This document shows, piece by piece, positions 23,935-31,903 of a DNA stretch of 59,694 nt. Below the pieces are notes generated by a model that had not been told where the DNA came from, ran no database searches, and was given only the letters and a program-made list of their open reading frames with translations. The stretch's first letter is position 1, and each line of letters begins with the position of its first letter. The position numbers and the translations under genes were made by a program. Source of the stretch: Cloacibacillus sp. (GTDB lineage Bacteria; Synergistota; Synergistia; Synergistales; Synergistaceae); assembly GCF_020860125.1 (NCBI RefSeq), contig NZ_JAJBUX010000015.1, forward strand, positions 1 to 59,694, read 5' to 3'.

Positions 23935-25179
23935 TTGAAAGATAAAAACATTTTGCTCACGCCGCTTTTTCTGCGGCTTTTTATTCCATTTGGGGTTGGG
24001 TATTTCCTGTCGGTATTCCTCGGCAGCGCCAACGCGACGATGGCGCCGATGCTGGTTACGGAATTTACGCTTTCTCCCTCCGATCTTGGCTTCATGAGTT
24101 CCATATATCTGATATTTTTCGGACTCGCTCAGTTTCCACTCGGCGTCTTTCTTGACAGGTACGGAGCCCGCGCCACGCTCGTGCCGATGCTGCTATTTGC
24201 CGTCGCCGGCGCGCTGGTATTCGCCGCGGCGGAGGGTTTTGCGGCGCTGGCCCTCTCCCGCGCGCTTATCGGTATCGGCCTCTCAGGCAGCCTCATGGCG
24301 GCCTTTAAGGCCTACGCCTCGTGGCTGCCCGCAGAGAGGCTCCCGCTGGTCTACAGCGTCCAGTCTCTGATGGGCGGACTTGGCGGCATGTTTGCCACGC
24401 GGCCGATCTCGGTGGCCTTCGGTCTGTTCGGATGGCGGCAGGTGTTCGTCATGCTTGCCGCCGTCTGTCTTTGCAGTGCGTCGCTGGTCTGGTTCGTCGT
24501 CCCTAATGACAGGCCCGGAGGCGCTGTGAAAGTGGATTCATTTGTAAAGCAGCTGTGGAAGATGTTCGGCTTCTTTGGCGACCGCCGTTTCTGGCTCGTA
24601 GCGCCGACGGTGACGGCGGCGCAGAGCGTGATGTTCGCCTTTCTCTATCTTTGGGTGGGACCGTGGATGCTCGATGTTGCGGGAATGGAGGTCAGCGAGG
24701 CGGGGATGTATATGATGCTGGCCTTCGGCGGCGCTGCCCTCGGTTACTTTGGCAACGGTATCCTTGCGGGATGGTTCAAAAGCAGGGGCTGGCTCACCTG
24801 GGAGCAGCTTTATCTGTTATCCGGCGTGCTGCTGACCTTTGTGCTGGCGGCGATAACGCTGATAAACGGCAGATGCGCGGCTCCGCTGTGGGGCATCGTG
24901 ATGTTCCTCTCGACGATGACGATGATCTCTTTTCCGATAACGCGCACGATGTATGCGGGTGACGAGATTGGCCGCGTGCTATCACTGCTGAACTTCACCA
25001 TCTTTCTTTTTTCTTTCATTGTTCAGTGGTTCATAGGCGTGGTGATCGACCTGTATCCCGTCAGCGAGGGGCATTTCTCCCCGGCGGGATATCAGATGAG
25101 CCTCGCCGTCGTCGTGGTCTTTAATTTAGCCTCCTATATCTGGTATTATTATGGAATGAAAAGGGACAACAGCCGATAA
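23935..25179 (+). CDS. MFS transporter
   Basis: This 414-aa inner-membrane protein has about 12 hydrophobic segments. Typical MFS loops are visible: QFPLGVFLDRYGARATLVPM after helix 2, and a long charged central loop (PNDRPGGAVKVDSFVKQLWKMFG) between the two six-helix halves. TTG at 23935 is preferred because AGGAGGGG lies 4 nt upstream. The alternative ATG at 23914 lies before that site and would place it inside the gene. It is followed after 11 bp by the fumarase alpha gene, so it may transport a dicarboxylate used by that enzyme. The substrate is unproven. Confidence 0.85.
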   Translation: MKDKNILLTPLFLRLFIPFGVGYFLSVFLGSANATMAPMLVTEFTLSPSDLGFMSSIYLIFFGLAQFPLGVFLDRYGARATLVPMLLFAVAGALVFAAAEGFAALALSRALIGIGLSGSLMAAFKAYASWLPAERLPLVYSVQSLMGGLGGMFATRPISVAFGLFGWRQVFVMLAAVCLCSASLVWFVVPNDRPGGAVKVDSFVKQLWKMFGFFGDRRFWLVAPTVTAAQSVMFAFLYLWVGPWMLDVAGMEVSEAGMYMMLAFGGAALGYFGNGILAGWFKSRGWLTWEQLYLLSGVLLTFVLAAITLINGRCAAPLWGIVMFLSTMTMISFPITRTMYAGDEIGRVLSLLNFTIFLFSFIVQWFIGVVIDLYPVSEGHFSPAGYQMSLAVVVVFNLASYIWYYYGMKRDNSR

Positions 25180-25190
25180 GGAGGCGCGAT

Positions 25191-26066
25191 ATGTCGAAGA
25201 TATACAGGATAGCGGCAGAGGCGGTGACGGAGAAGGTCTGTGAGCTTGCGCTCACCGCCAATATGTATCTGCCGGAGGAGGTAAAGCGGGCGCTTACCGA
25301 GGCCCGCGCGGCGGAGAAGATGCCGCTGGCCCGTTCGACCTATGATGAGATCATACGGAACGCGGAGCTTGCCGCCGAAAAATATATGCCGATCTGCCAG
25401 GACTGCGGCATGGCGGTTTTGTTCATTGAGCTTGGGCAGGATCTGCACGTGGAGGGCGGCGGTCTTGAAGAGGCGATAAACGAGGGCGTGCGCAAGGCTT
25501 ACCGCAACGGTTATCTGCGCAAATCCGTTGTCTCCGATCCGCTCATCGACCGCAGGAACAGCGGCGACAACACGCCTGCGGTGATCCACTGGCGCGTCGT
25601 GCCGGGGCACGCTCTTGATATCACGATAACGCCAAAGGGTATGGGCAGCGAGAATATGAGCCGCATATATATGCTTAAGCCGGCGGACGGCGTCGACGGC
25701 GTGATAAGGGCCGTCGTGGAGACGGTGGAGCAGGCGGGCTCGAATCCCTGTCCGCCGGTGGTGATCGGCGTCGGCATCGGCGGAAATTTTGAGACCGCGC
25801 CGCTCGCCGCGAAAGAGGCTCTGCTAAAGCCCTGCGGCGAACGTCACGAGGTCTCCGCCTATGCGCAGATGGAGGAGCGCATACTGCGTGAGGTCAACCG
25901 CTTGGGTATCGGCCCCGCGGGTATCGGCGGCACGGTGACGGCGCTTGACGCCCATATCGTCACCCGCCCAACGCATATCGCGGGAATGCCGGTGGCGGTC
26001 AATCTCTGCTGCCATGCGCTGCGCCATGCGCACGGAAGATTGGAGGGGAGGGTGGAAAATGATTGA
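25191..26066 (+). CDS. Class I fumarate hydratase / L(+)-tartrate dehydratase alpha subunit
   Basis: This 291-aa cytosolic subunit carries the [4Fe-4S] hydro-lyase domain. Features are PICQDCGMAVLFIELGQ (cluster cysteine region), RRNSGDNTPAVIHWRVVPG, PKGMGSENMSRIYMLKPADG, CPPVVIGVGIGGNFETAPLAAKEAL and GPAGIGGTVTALDAHI. The conserved cysteines suggest an oxygen-sensitive cluster. Separate alpha and beta genes are the usual arrangement in anaerobes. Fumarate hydration to malate is most likely. Tartrate dehydration cannot be excluded. AAGGAGG lies 6 nt before the ATG. The gene overlaps the beta subunit by 8 bp. Confidence 0.9.
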   Translation: MSKIYRIAAEAVTEKVCELALTANMYLPEEVKRALTEARAAEKMPLARSTYDEIIRNAELAAEKYMPICQDCGMAVLFIELGQDLHVEGGGLEEAINEGVRKAYRNGYLRKSVVSDPLIDRRNSGDNTPAVIHWRVVPGHALDITITPKGMGSENMSRIYMLKPADGVDGVIRAVVETVEQAGSNPCPPVVIGVGIGGNFETAPLAAKEALLKPCGERHEVSAYAQMEERILREVNRLGIGPAGIGGTVTALDAHIVTRPTHIAGMPVAVNLCCHALRHAHGRLEGRVEND

Positions 26067-26622
26067 GGTCAAGCATATAAGACTGCCGCTCAGCGACGAG
26101 GATGTGGAGGCGCTCCACGCCGGAGATATAGTGAGGCTTTCGGGGAAGATTCTTGTGGGGCGTGACGCGGCGCACAAGAGGATCGCGGAGGCCTTTAAGG
26201 GCGGCGGCGAGCCTCCCTTTTCCATCGACAATGAAGTGATCTATTACGCGGGCCCCGCGCCTACGCCTCCCGGGGCGGTGATCGGTCCCATCGGACCGAC
26301 GACGAGCGGCCGTATGGACCCCTATACGCCTCTGCTGCTCTCGAAGGGGCTGCGCGGCATGATCGGCAAGGGAAAGCGCTCTCCGGAGGTGCTGGCGGCC
26401 ATAAGGGAACATAAGGCCGTATATTTCGGCGCTACTGGAGGCACCGCGGTACTGCTCGCTGATTCGGTAAAGAGTGCCGAGCGCGTCGCCTACGATGATC
26501 TCGGTCCCGAGGCGGTCCTGCGGCTTGAGATTGAGGATATGCCGCTTGTCGTGCTCGCCGACTGCCACGGGGAAAATCTTTACGAGAGCGGCCCCGAGGA
26601 GGCGCGGAAGAGCTTTCTGTGA
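26059..26622 (+). CDS. Class I fumarate hydratase / L(+)-tartrate dehydratase beta subunit
   Basis: This 187-aa partner subunit begins at ATG 26059 (MIEVKHIRLPLS), overlapping the alpha gene by 8 bp. The frame open further upstream to 25945 is not used. Family motifs are the early LSGKILVGRDAAHKRI, NEVIYYAGPAPTPPGAVIGPIGPTTSGRMD, KGKRSPEVLAAI and AVYFGATGGTAVLLA. The GPTTSGRMD segment forms the substrate-binding site in characterised relatives. It completes the hydratase. Confidence 0.9.
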   Translation: MIEVKHIRLPLSDEDVEALHAGDIVRLSGKILVGRDAAHKRIAEAFKGGGEPPFSIDNEVIYYAGPAPTPPGAVIGPIGPTTSGRMDPYTPLLLSKGLRGMIGKGKRSPEVLAAIREHKAVYFGATGGTAVLLADSVKSAERVAYDDLGPEAVLRLEIEDMPLVVLADCHGENLYESGPEEARKSFL

Positions 26623-26699
26623 TATTGAACAAAGACTTTAATGAAATACGCATTATAATTTTACAAGTTTCTTGAGTTTTTCAGGAGGGGGGTGACCAT

Positions 26700-26720
26700 A
26701 TGTATTCTGTAAGCCTTTGA
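26700..26720 (+). CDS. Possible six-residue leader peptide (MYSVSL)
   Basis: ATG at 26700 follows a strong purine-rich ribosome binding site and the frame stops after six codons, just before the GC-rich hairpin at 26721-26769. This resembles a translated leader in an attenuation device. The codons show no run of one amino acid. It may be chance. Confidence 0.25.
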   Translation: MYSVSL

Positions 26721-26769
26721 CAGGCCGTTTTCCGGCGGCGCACGGAGTGCGCCGGAGCGAGAGCGGCTG
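26721..26769 (+). promoter_or_regulatory. GC-rich hairpin in the TAXI leader
   Basis: A 10-bp stem with a 3-nt bulge and GGA loop sits inside an outer helix CAG-CCG/CGG-CTG. There is no U-run afterwards, so it is not a classical terminator. It could be an attenuator or mRNA-stabilising structure of the transporter genes starting at 26982. Confidence 0.4.
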
Positions 26770-26981
26770 TAATGGGAGTGGAACATGCGGTCCCCGTCTC
26801 TTTCTTCTCCCTGTGATCCTGTAGTTTAAGTTTTCAGATATCCAGTCCGCTCTTGATCGTAGTTCACCGTGATACGGCAGGTGTATGTCATTGTGCTTGC
26901 GTAAAAGCCGGTTGTCTTTGCGTCGCGGATGCTATTGGGTTTGGAATATCGAAGATTTGCTGAACAACAGGAGGAAAATTG

Positions 26982-27935
26982 ATGAGCAAGGCAACAAAAA
27001 TAATATTGTCACTGGTGGCGGTCCTAGCGCTAACGGCCGCCGCGCTTCCGGCAGCGGCCGCACAGTTTGTAAATATTGGCACGGGCCCCACCGGAGGAAC
27101 TTACTACCCTGTCGGCGCGGGTATAGCGAAGATATGGAACTCTGGCATCACGGATATGAGGGCGAATGCCCAGTCCAGCGGCGGTACCCGCAACAATATC
27201 CAGTTGATGGAAAACGGAGAGGCACAGGTCATCTTTGCCGACGGCCTCTATTATGACGCCTATAACGGGCGGGACAGCTACAAGGGCACGCCGAAGAAGT
27301 TTATGCGCGCGATGGCCCCGCTGTATCCTGAGGCGATACATGTCGTCGTGCGTAAAGGTTCCGGCATAAAGAGTATTGCCGACCTGAAGGGCAGGCGAGT
27401 ATCGGTGGGCGCCGTCGGCGGAAGCGTGGAGCTTACCTCCGACAACCTTTTTAAAAACGCCGGCATTGACCCCGCCGATATCAAAAAGGATCATCTCGGA
27501 CACAGCGAATCGGTGGCGGCGCTGCAGGACAGGCAGATAGACGCGGCGATCACGGTGGGGGCGATCGGCATTTCAAGCGTTGTCGAGCCAATGACGCTGG
27601 GGATCGCCGAACTTATAGATGTTCCCGACGCGGTCGTTAAAAAGATGATCGAGACCACGCCATATTTCGCTCCGCTTACGATACCGGCTGGAAGTTACAA
27701 GGGGCAGAGACGCGACGTTAAGACCTTCAGCAGCCCGAACATCCTCGCGGTTGACGAGAAGCTTGACGAGGCTGCCGTATATGAAATGACGAAGGCCCTC
27801 TTCCTGCATAAGGACGATTTGGTGGTGATCAGCGCCAGAATGAACGCCATGGACCCGAAGCATGTGAAGGATATCAGGATACCGCTGCACCCCGGAGCCC
27901 TTAAATTTTACCGGGAGATCGGCGCGGTGAAATAG
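26982..27935 (+). CDS. TAXI family TRAP transporter solute-binding protein 1
   Basis: This 317-aa periplasmic receptor has a signal peptide at about 1-26 (KIILSLVAVLALTAAALPAAAA). The TAXI domain opens with FVNIGTGPTGGTYYPVGAGIAKI and continues with NAQSSGGTRNNIQLM, the ADLKGRRVSVGAVGGSVELT segment and IPLHPGALKFYREIGAVK at the end. TAXI receptors deliver substrates, often carboxylates or amino acids, to fused TRAP permeases driven by ion gradients. ATG at 26982 is 7 nt after AGGAGG. It has a close paralogue at 28285. Only one permease follows, so the two receptors probably share it. Confidence 0.92.
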   Translation: MSKATKIILSLVAVLALTAAALPAAAAQFVNIGTGPTGGTYYPVGAGIAKIWNSGITDMRANAQSSGGTRNNIQLMENGEAQVIFADGLYYDAYNGRDSYKGTPKKFMRAMAPLYPEAIHVVVRKGSGIKSIADLKGRRVSVGAVGGSVELTSDNLFKNAGIDPADIKKDHLGHSESVAALQDRQIDAAITVGAIGISSVVEPMTLGIAELIDVPDAVVKKMIETTPYFAPLTIPAGSYKGQRRDVKTFSSPNILAVDEKLDEAAVYEMTKALFLHKDDLVVISARMNAMDPKHVKDIRIPLHPGALKFYREIGAVK

Positions 27936-27952
27936 CCTGCGGGCACAGTTTT

Positions 27953-27994
27953 AATTCGCGCCGGAGAGCTTTGCGGCCCCGGCGCGAATTTGTC
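27953..27994 (+). terminator. Terminator after TAXI protein 1
   Basis: A perfect 12-bp stem (27953-27964 with 27979-27990, AATTCGCGCCGG and its complement) with a GC-rich base and a weak T-rich tail. It separates the two TAXI genes. Confidence 0.7.
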
Positions 27995-28284
27995 AGAGAA
28001 AATTCACAAATGGTATTTAGCATTATTGAGAGAAATATTGAAACCGAAGATTTCAACACTCTATTATATACGCTGTATACTTAATTTGCACCGTTATTAT
28101 ATAAAAAGATGTAAAATTAGATTTAGACATATTGCTTTTTGTATTTCATGGGTGAGTCATTATAATTAGAAAACAATCATTTGGTATCCATGATCAAGCG
28201 TCTTCAGCTTTTCAATACGAAAGGAGGCTAGTTTTTAGAGGTATCGCCCAACAAAAATTCGATTCAAAAGGGGATGTATCATTT
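27995..28284. other. AT-rich intergenic region upstream of TAXI protein 2
   Basis: No gene is visible. The stretch 28020-28160 is strikingly AT-rich and contains several promoter-like pieces (TTGCAC at 28086-28091 with TAAAAT at 28112-28117, spacing 20; TATAAT near 28160), none fully consensus. A strong AAGGAGG near 28220 is not followed by a substantial frame. It probably holds the promoter of the second TAXI/permease transcript. Confidence 0.45.
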
Positions 28285-29232
28285 ATGAAGAATTTCATCA
28301 AACTGGCATTGGTAACGGCTCTCATCGTATCATTTGCGGCCGCGGCTTCGGCGGCGACTTTCATCAATATCGGCACCGGCTCTACCGGAGGTACCTATTA
28401 CCCGGTCGGCGCGGCGATGGCTAAGGTTTGGAACTCCAGCATTTCCGGTATGAAGGCAAATGCCCAGTCTACCGGCGGCACGGCGCAGAACCTAGCGCTG
28501 CTCGGCAAGGGCGAGGCTGAGGTGATATTTGCGGACGGGCTTTATTTCTTCGCCTACGAGGGCAAGGGAGCCTTTGAGGGCAAAGCGATGAAAAACCTTT
28601 GCGGCCTCGCACCCCTCTACGCGGAGCCGATACATTTCCTTGTGGCCAAAGGCAGCAATATAAAGAGCATCAAAGACCTTAAGGGCAAGCGCGTTTCTGT
28701 CGGCGCCGTCGGCAGCGGTACGGAGGTAACGGTCCGTACTCTTCTCAAGGCAAACGGTATCGACCCCGACAAGGATATCAAGGCCGAGAATCTTGGTCTC
28801 TCCGACACCGCCTCCGCCTTCGCCGATAAGAATATCGACGCCGGCCTCACGGTCGGAGCGCTCGGCATCGCCGGCGTGGTGGAGATAGCGACGCTTGGCA
28901 CCGCGGAGCTCCGTGATTTCGAGCCGGAAGTGATAGACAAGCTTTGCAAGGAGCTTCCCTATTATCTGCCCTTTGATATTCCCGCTAACACTTACAAGGG
29001 GCAGACAAAACCCGTCAAGGTAATGGCGAGCTGGAATGTCCTCATAACGAATGACAAGCTCGATGCCGAGACAGCCTATCAGATGACGAAGGTCCTTTAT
29101 GAGAAGAAGCAGGATATCCTCAATGTATCTTCGAGACTTTCCTCAATGTCGCCCGAGAACCTGAAATACATCCAGGTCCCGATCCATCCCGGTGCCCTTA
29201 AGTATTACAAAGAGATCGGCGCGGTTAAATAA
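28285..29232 (+). CDS. TAXI family TRAP transporter solute-binding protein 2
   Basis: This 315-aa periplasmic receptor is paralogous to the protein at 26982. It has a signal peptide at about 1-23 and the TAXI blocks FINIGTGSTGGTYYPVGAAMAKVW, NAQSTGGTAQNLALL, IKDLKGKRVSVGAVGSGTEVT and a near-identical C-terminus, HPGALKYYKEIGAVK. The ligand-facing middle (residues about 75-250) differs more from copy 1, so the two may bind different ligands. It lies directly before the fused permease and is the likelier cognate receptor. The ribosome binding site is weak (AAAAGGGGAT, about 13 nt away). Confidence 0.92.
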   Translation: MKNFIKLALVTALIVSFAAAASAATFINIGTGSTGGTYYPVGAAMAKVWNSSISGMKANAQSTGGTAQNLALLGKGEAEVIFADGLYFFAYEGKGAFEGKAMKNLCGLAPLYAEPIHFLVAKGSNIKSIKDLKGKRVSVGAVGSGTEVTVRTLLKANGIDPDKDIKAENLGLSDTASAFADKNIDAGLTVGALGIAGVVEIATLGTAELRDFEPEVIDKLCKELPYYLPFDIPANTYKGQTKPVKVMASWNVLITNDKLDAETAYQMTKVLYEKKQDILNVSSRLSSMSPENLKYIQVPIHPGALKYYKEIGAVK

Positions 29233-29260
29233 CTTACAGCGAACAATTTTAGACCAGACC

Positions 29261-29291
29261 GCGCGGGAGCTTAAAACTCCCGCGCCTTCTT
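29261..29291 (+). terminator. Attenuator between TAXI protein 2 and the permease
   Basis: A perfect 9-bp stem GCGCGGGAG (29261-29269) pairs with CTCCCGCGC (29277-29285), followed by a CTTCTTT tail. Partial read-through would yield more receptor than permease. Confidence 0.7.
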
Positions 29292-29316
29292 TCGCCAGTT
29301 TTTAGGAGGAAAGTAT

Positions 29317-31302
29317 ATGGAAGATAAAAAACATAACAAATCTTTATTGGAGGACGTCAGTATGGACGAGGCGCAGGTAAGCAGCCTCGTGGAAAAATAT
29401 GACGCCGAGAGCCGCTACCGCAGGCTGACGGGCGCGCAGGGAATATTCATCTCCCTCTGGCTCGCCGCCATGGCGCTCTTTCACCTCTACACCGCCGGTA
29501 TCGCGACGATGCCTATCACTATTCAGCGCGCGGTACACCTTACCTTTGCGATCGTCGCGGTATTCATTCTCTTTCCCGCGACGAAAAAATCTTCAAAGCT
29601 GAAAACTCCGTGGTACGATTGGCTGCTGGCCATCGCCGCCGGAGGTGTCACAGGATACATCGTCTTCTTCTTCAACGATATCGCGCGCCGCGGCGCGGAA
29701 CCGATCGACTATGAGATATACCTCGGCATCGCCGCGATCCTGCTTGTCCTTGAGGCCGGACGCCGCGTCGTAGGAAACGTCCTGCCCTGTATGAGCGTGA
29801 TTTTCCTGGCCTATTGCTACTTCGGGAATTACGCGCCGGGAATATTTCAGATACGCGGGTACTCTCTGAGCCGCATAATACAGCATATGTACCTGACGCC
29901 CGAGGGAATCTTCGGGCTAGCGCTCGGTGTGTCGGCGACCTTCGTCATCGTGTTTATAATATTTGGCGCCTATCTGTCGCAGAGCGGCGGCGCTAAGTTC
30001 TTCAACGAACTTGCGCTTGCCATCGCCGGCAGCAAGCCGGGAGGCCCGGCCAAGGTGGCGGTCGTCGCCTCGGGGCTGCTCGGTACGATAAACGGCTCTT
30101 CGGTCGCCAACGTCGCGACGACGGGGACCTTCACCATCCCGCTTATGAAGCGGGTCGGCTACGCGCCATACTACGCCGGTGCAGTCGAGGCCTGCGCCTC
30201 TACCGGCGGCCAGCTGATGCCGCCGATCATGGGGGCGGGAGCCTTCATCATGAGCGAGTTCCTCAACATACCCTATCTTTCGATCGCCGCGGCGGCGATT
30301 ATCCCCGCCCTCATCTATTACACGGCGATATTCACGAACGTCCATATCAGGGCCCGCAAAAAGAAGCTGCGCGGCATTCCCAAGAGCGACTTGCCGTCGG
30401 TGAAAGAGGTAATGAGAAGCGACGGCCATCTGCTGGTACCAGTGATCGTCGTCATCATCACGCTGCTGATGAAATATACTCCGCTGCGCGCCGGTTTTAT
30501 CGGTGTGGTAGCGGTCATCATCGTGAGTTCTCTGAAGAAAAATACGCGGATGACGCTGAAGGACAATTTCAACGCGCTTGTGGAGGGCGCCCGCGGCGGC
30601 CTTGGCGTGGCGCTGGCCTGCGCTCTCGTGGGATTCATCGTCGGCACTTCGTCGCTGACCTCGCTGGGGCTTACAATTTCCAACAATATAATTGACATAT
30701 CCGGCGGAAACCTGGTCTTAACGCTGGTTATGGCGATGGTCGCCTGCCTCGTCCTCGGAATGGGACTGCCGACGACGGCAAACTATATCGTCTGCAGCAC
30801 GATCATCGCTCCGGCGCTGATCGGCATGAAGGTGCTGCCTCTCTCGGCGCATCTCTTCGTCTTCTACTTTGGCATTATGGCCGACCTGACGCCGCCGGTC
30901 TGTCTTGCCGCCTTCACCGGCGCGGGCATCGCGGGCGCGAGTCCCGCGAAGACCGGCATAACGGCGACGCGGATCGCGCTGGCCTCCTACCTGCTGCCTT
31001 ACTGCTTCGTCTACAACCCAATGCTGTTGCTGCAGAATGTTGAAATAGTAGACCTCACAGTCCTTGTCGTATCGGCGCTGTTTGGTGTTATAACGCTTGC
31101 CGGTTCGTTTGAAGGCTGGTTCTTCAGGGACCTTAAAGCCTACGAACGGGTCGTATTCGGCATACTCGCGCTGCTTTCCATCTATCACGACTTCTGGATC
31201 AGCGTCGCCGCGATGGCCGGCATCGTCGTCGTGATGATCTATTTCAAAAAGAGCGTCCATGACGACTCGTCCTCGGAGGATTTAGAGGGAGCTTCCGCAT
31301 AG
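29317..31302 (+). CDS. TRAP transporter fused permease (4TM/12TM)
   Basis: This 661-aa inner-membrane protein fuses the small DctQ-like and large DctM-like domains, as is usual with TAXI receptors. A charged N-terminal tail (about 1-45) is followed by about 4-5 helices of the small domain, then the DctM-type core. That core includes GLLGTINGSSVANVATTGTFTIPLMKR (about 247-272), CASTGGQLMPPIMGAGAFIM and, later, LGMGLPTTANYIV and DLTPPVCLAAF. These glycine- and threonine-rich hairpin loops are typical transport motifs. AGGAGG lies shortly before the ATG. It would move substrates with a sodium or proton gradient. Confidence 0.93.
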   Translation: MEDKKHNKSLLEDVSMDEAQVSSLVEKYDAESRYRRLTGAQGIFISLWLAAMALFHLYTAGIATMPITIQRAVHLTFAIVAVFILFPATKKSSKLKTPWYDWLLAIAAGGVTGYIVFFFNDIARRGAEPIDYEIYLGIAAILLVLEAGRRVVGNVLPCMSVIFLAYCYFGNYAPGIFQIRGYSLSRIIQHMYLTPEGIFGLALGVSATFVIVFIIFGAYLSQSGGAKFFNELALAIAGSKPGGPAKVAVVASGLLGTINGSSVANVATTGTFTIPLMKRVGYAPYYAGAVEACASTGGQLMPPIMGAGAFIMSEFLNIPYLSIAAAAIIPALIYYTAIFTNVHIRARKKKLRGIPKSDLPSVKEVMRSDGHLLVPVIVVIITLLMKYTPLRAGFIGVVAVIIVSSLKKNTRMTLKDNFNALVEGARGGLGVALACALVGFIVGTSSLTSLGLTISNNIIDISGGNLVLTLVMAMVACLVLGMGLPTTANYIVCSTIIAPALIGMKVLPLSAHLFVFYFGIMADLTPPVCLAAFTGAGIAGASPAKTGITATRIALASYLLPYCFVYNPMLLLQNVEIVDLTVLVVSALFGVITLAGSFEGWFFRDLKAYERVVFGILALLSIYHDFWISVAAMAGIVVVMIYFKKSVHDDSSSEDLEGASA

Positions 31303-31326
31303 CGGGATGTAAATAAATATCGCATA

Positions 31327-31359
31327 CGGCCTCTTCCCGCATGGAAGAGGCCGCTTTTT
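31327..31359 (+). terminator. Terminator after the fused TRAP permease
   Basis: A perfect 11-bp stem CGGCCTCTTCC/GGAAGAGGCCG (31327-31337 with 31343-31353), a 5-nt loop and CTTTTTATT form a classical terminator. Confidence 0.88.
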
Positions 31360-31396
31360 ATTGTATAATAATCTACCGGGATAGGAGGTGTGGTCA

Positions 31397-31891
31397 ATGT
31401 CCTCGCAGTTTTATACAATATTCGCCGTCGCTCTCGGCAGCGGCATCGGTTATAAATTGAACTTTCCCGCCGGAGCGATGGTGGGCGGCCTCCTCGGAGG
31501 CCTCATAGTTAAAGCTTTTTTCACGATGGGACTTGACCCGAAGATAGATTGGCTTTCTTATCTTTCCCAGGCGCTTGTAGCCTACGTTCTGGTTCGCGGA
31601 AGTGATTTTTCCTCCTTAAAGGAATTGCCCAAGTATCTTCCCGCGGCGATCGCCTACAGCCTGCTGCTTCTTGTTTTTACACTGGGGCTGGCCTGGCTCT
31701 TCGCCCATTTCTGTGATATGGACTTTCTCACCTCACTATTCGCGACGACGCCTGGCGGTCTCACCGGTATCGCCGTGGTGGCGGTGGACATCGGCGCGAA
31801 TCCCGCGATCTCCGTACTGTTCAACATTTGCCGGATAGTCACTGTGCTTGTCGTGGTGCCGATCCTCGCCAATATAATCGTACGACACTGA
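31397..31891 (+). CDS. Half-length AbrB-family membrane protein
   Basis: This 164-aa inner-membrane protein has about five hydrophobic segments. It corresponds to one unit of the membrane AbrB duplication family, whose full-length members (about 350 aa) contain two. Supporting features are the glycine-rich opening GSGIGYKLNFPAGAMVGGLLGG and the signature-like TTPGGLTGIAVVAVDIGANPAISVLFNICRI. ATG at 31397 is 8 nt after AGGAGG. GTG at 31388 lies within that site. A single-unit protein would need to dimerise. AbrB homologues are often found with TRAP-type carboxylate transporters, but their transport role is not firmly known. Confidence 0.7.
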   Translation: MSSQFYTIFAVALGSGIGYKLNFPAGAMVGGLLGGLIVKAFFTMGLDPKIDWLSYLSQALVAYVLVRGSDFSSLKELPKYLPAAIAYSLLLLVFTLGLAWLFAHFCDMDFLTSLFATTPGGLTGIAVVAVDIGANPAISVLFNICRIVTVLVVVPILANIIVRH

Positions 31892-31903
31892 AAGGAAAAC
31901 TGA

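Larger units (their letters stand above)
26623..26981. other. Structured leader region upstream of TAXI binding protein 1
   Basis: This 359-bp gap holds a TATAAT at 26654-26659 without a good -35 element. A tiny frame, MYSVSL, at 26700-26720 has a near-perfect ribosome binding site (AGGAGGGGGG). A GC-rich hairpin follows at once: TCCG-GCG-GCGCAC (26731-26743) pairs with GTGCGCCGGA (26747-26756) with a 3-nt bulge. An outer helix near 26721-26727/26763-26769 extends it. The rest is unremarkable. Confidence 0.5.

Noticed and set aside
26885..27256. 123-aa forward frame overlapping TAXI protein 1
   Set aside because: It is an out-of-frame shadow. The real TAXI gene has a signal peptide and a better ribosome binding site.
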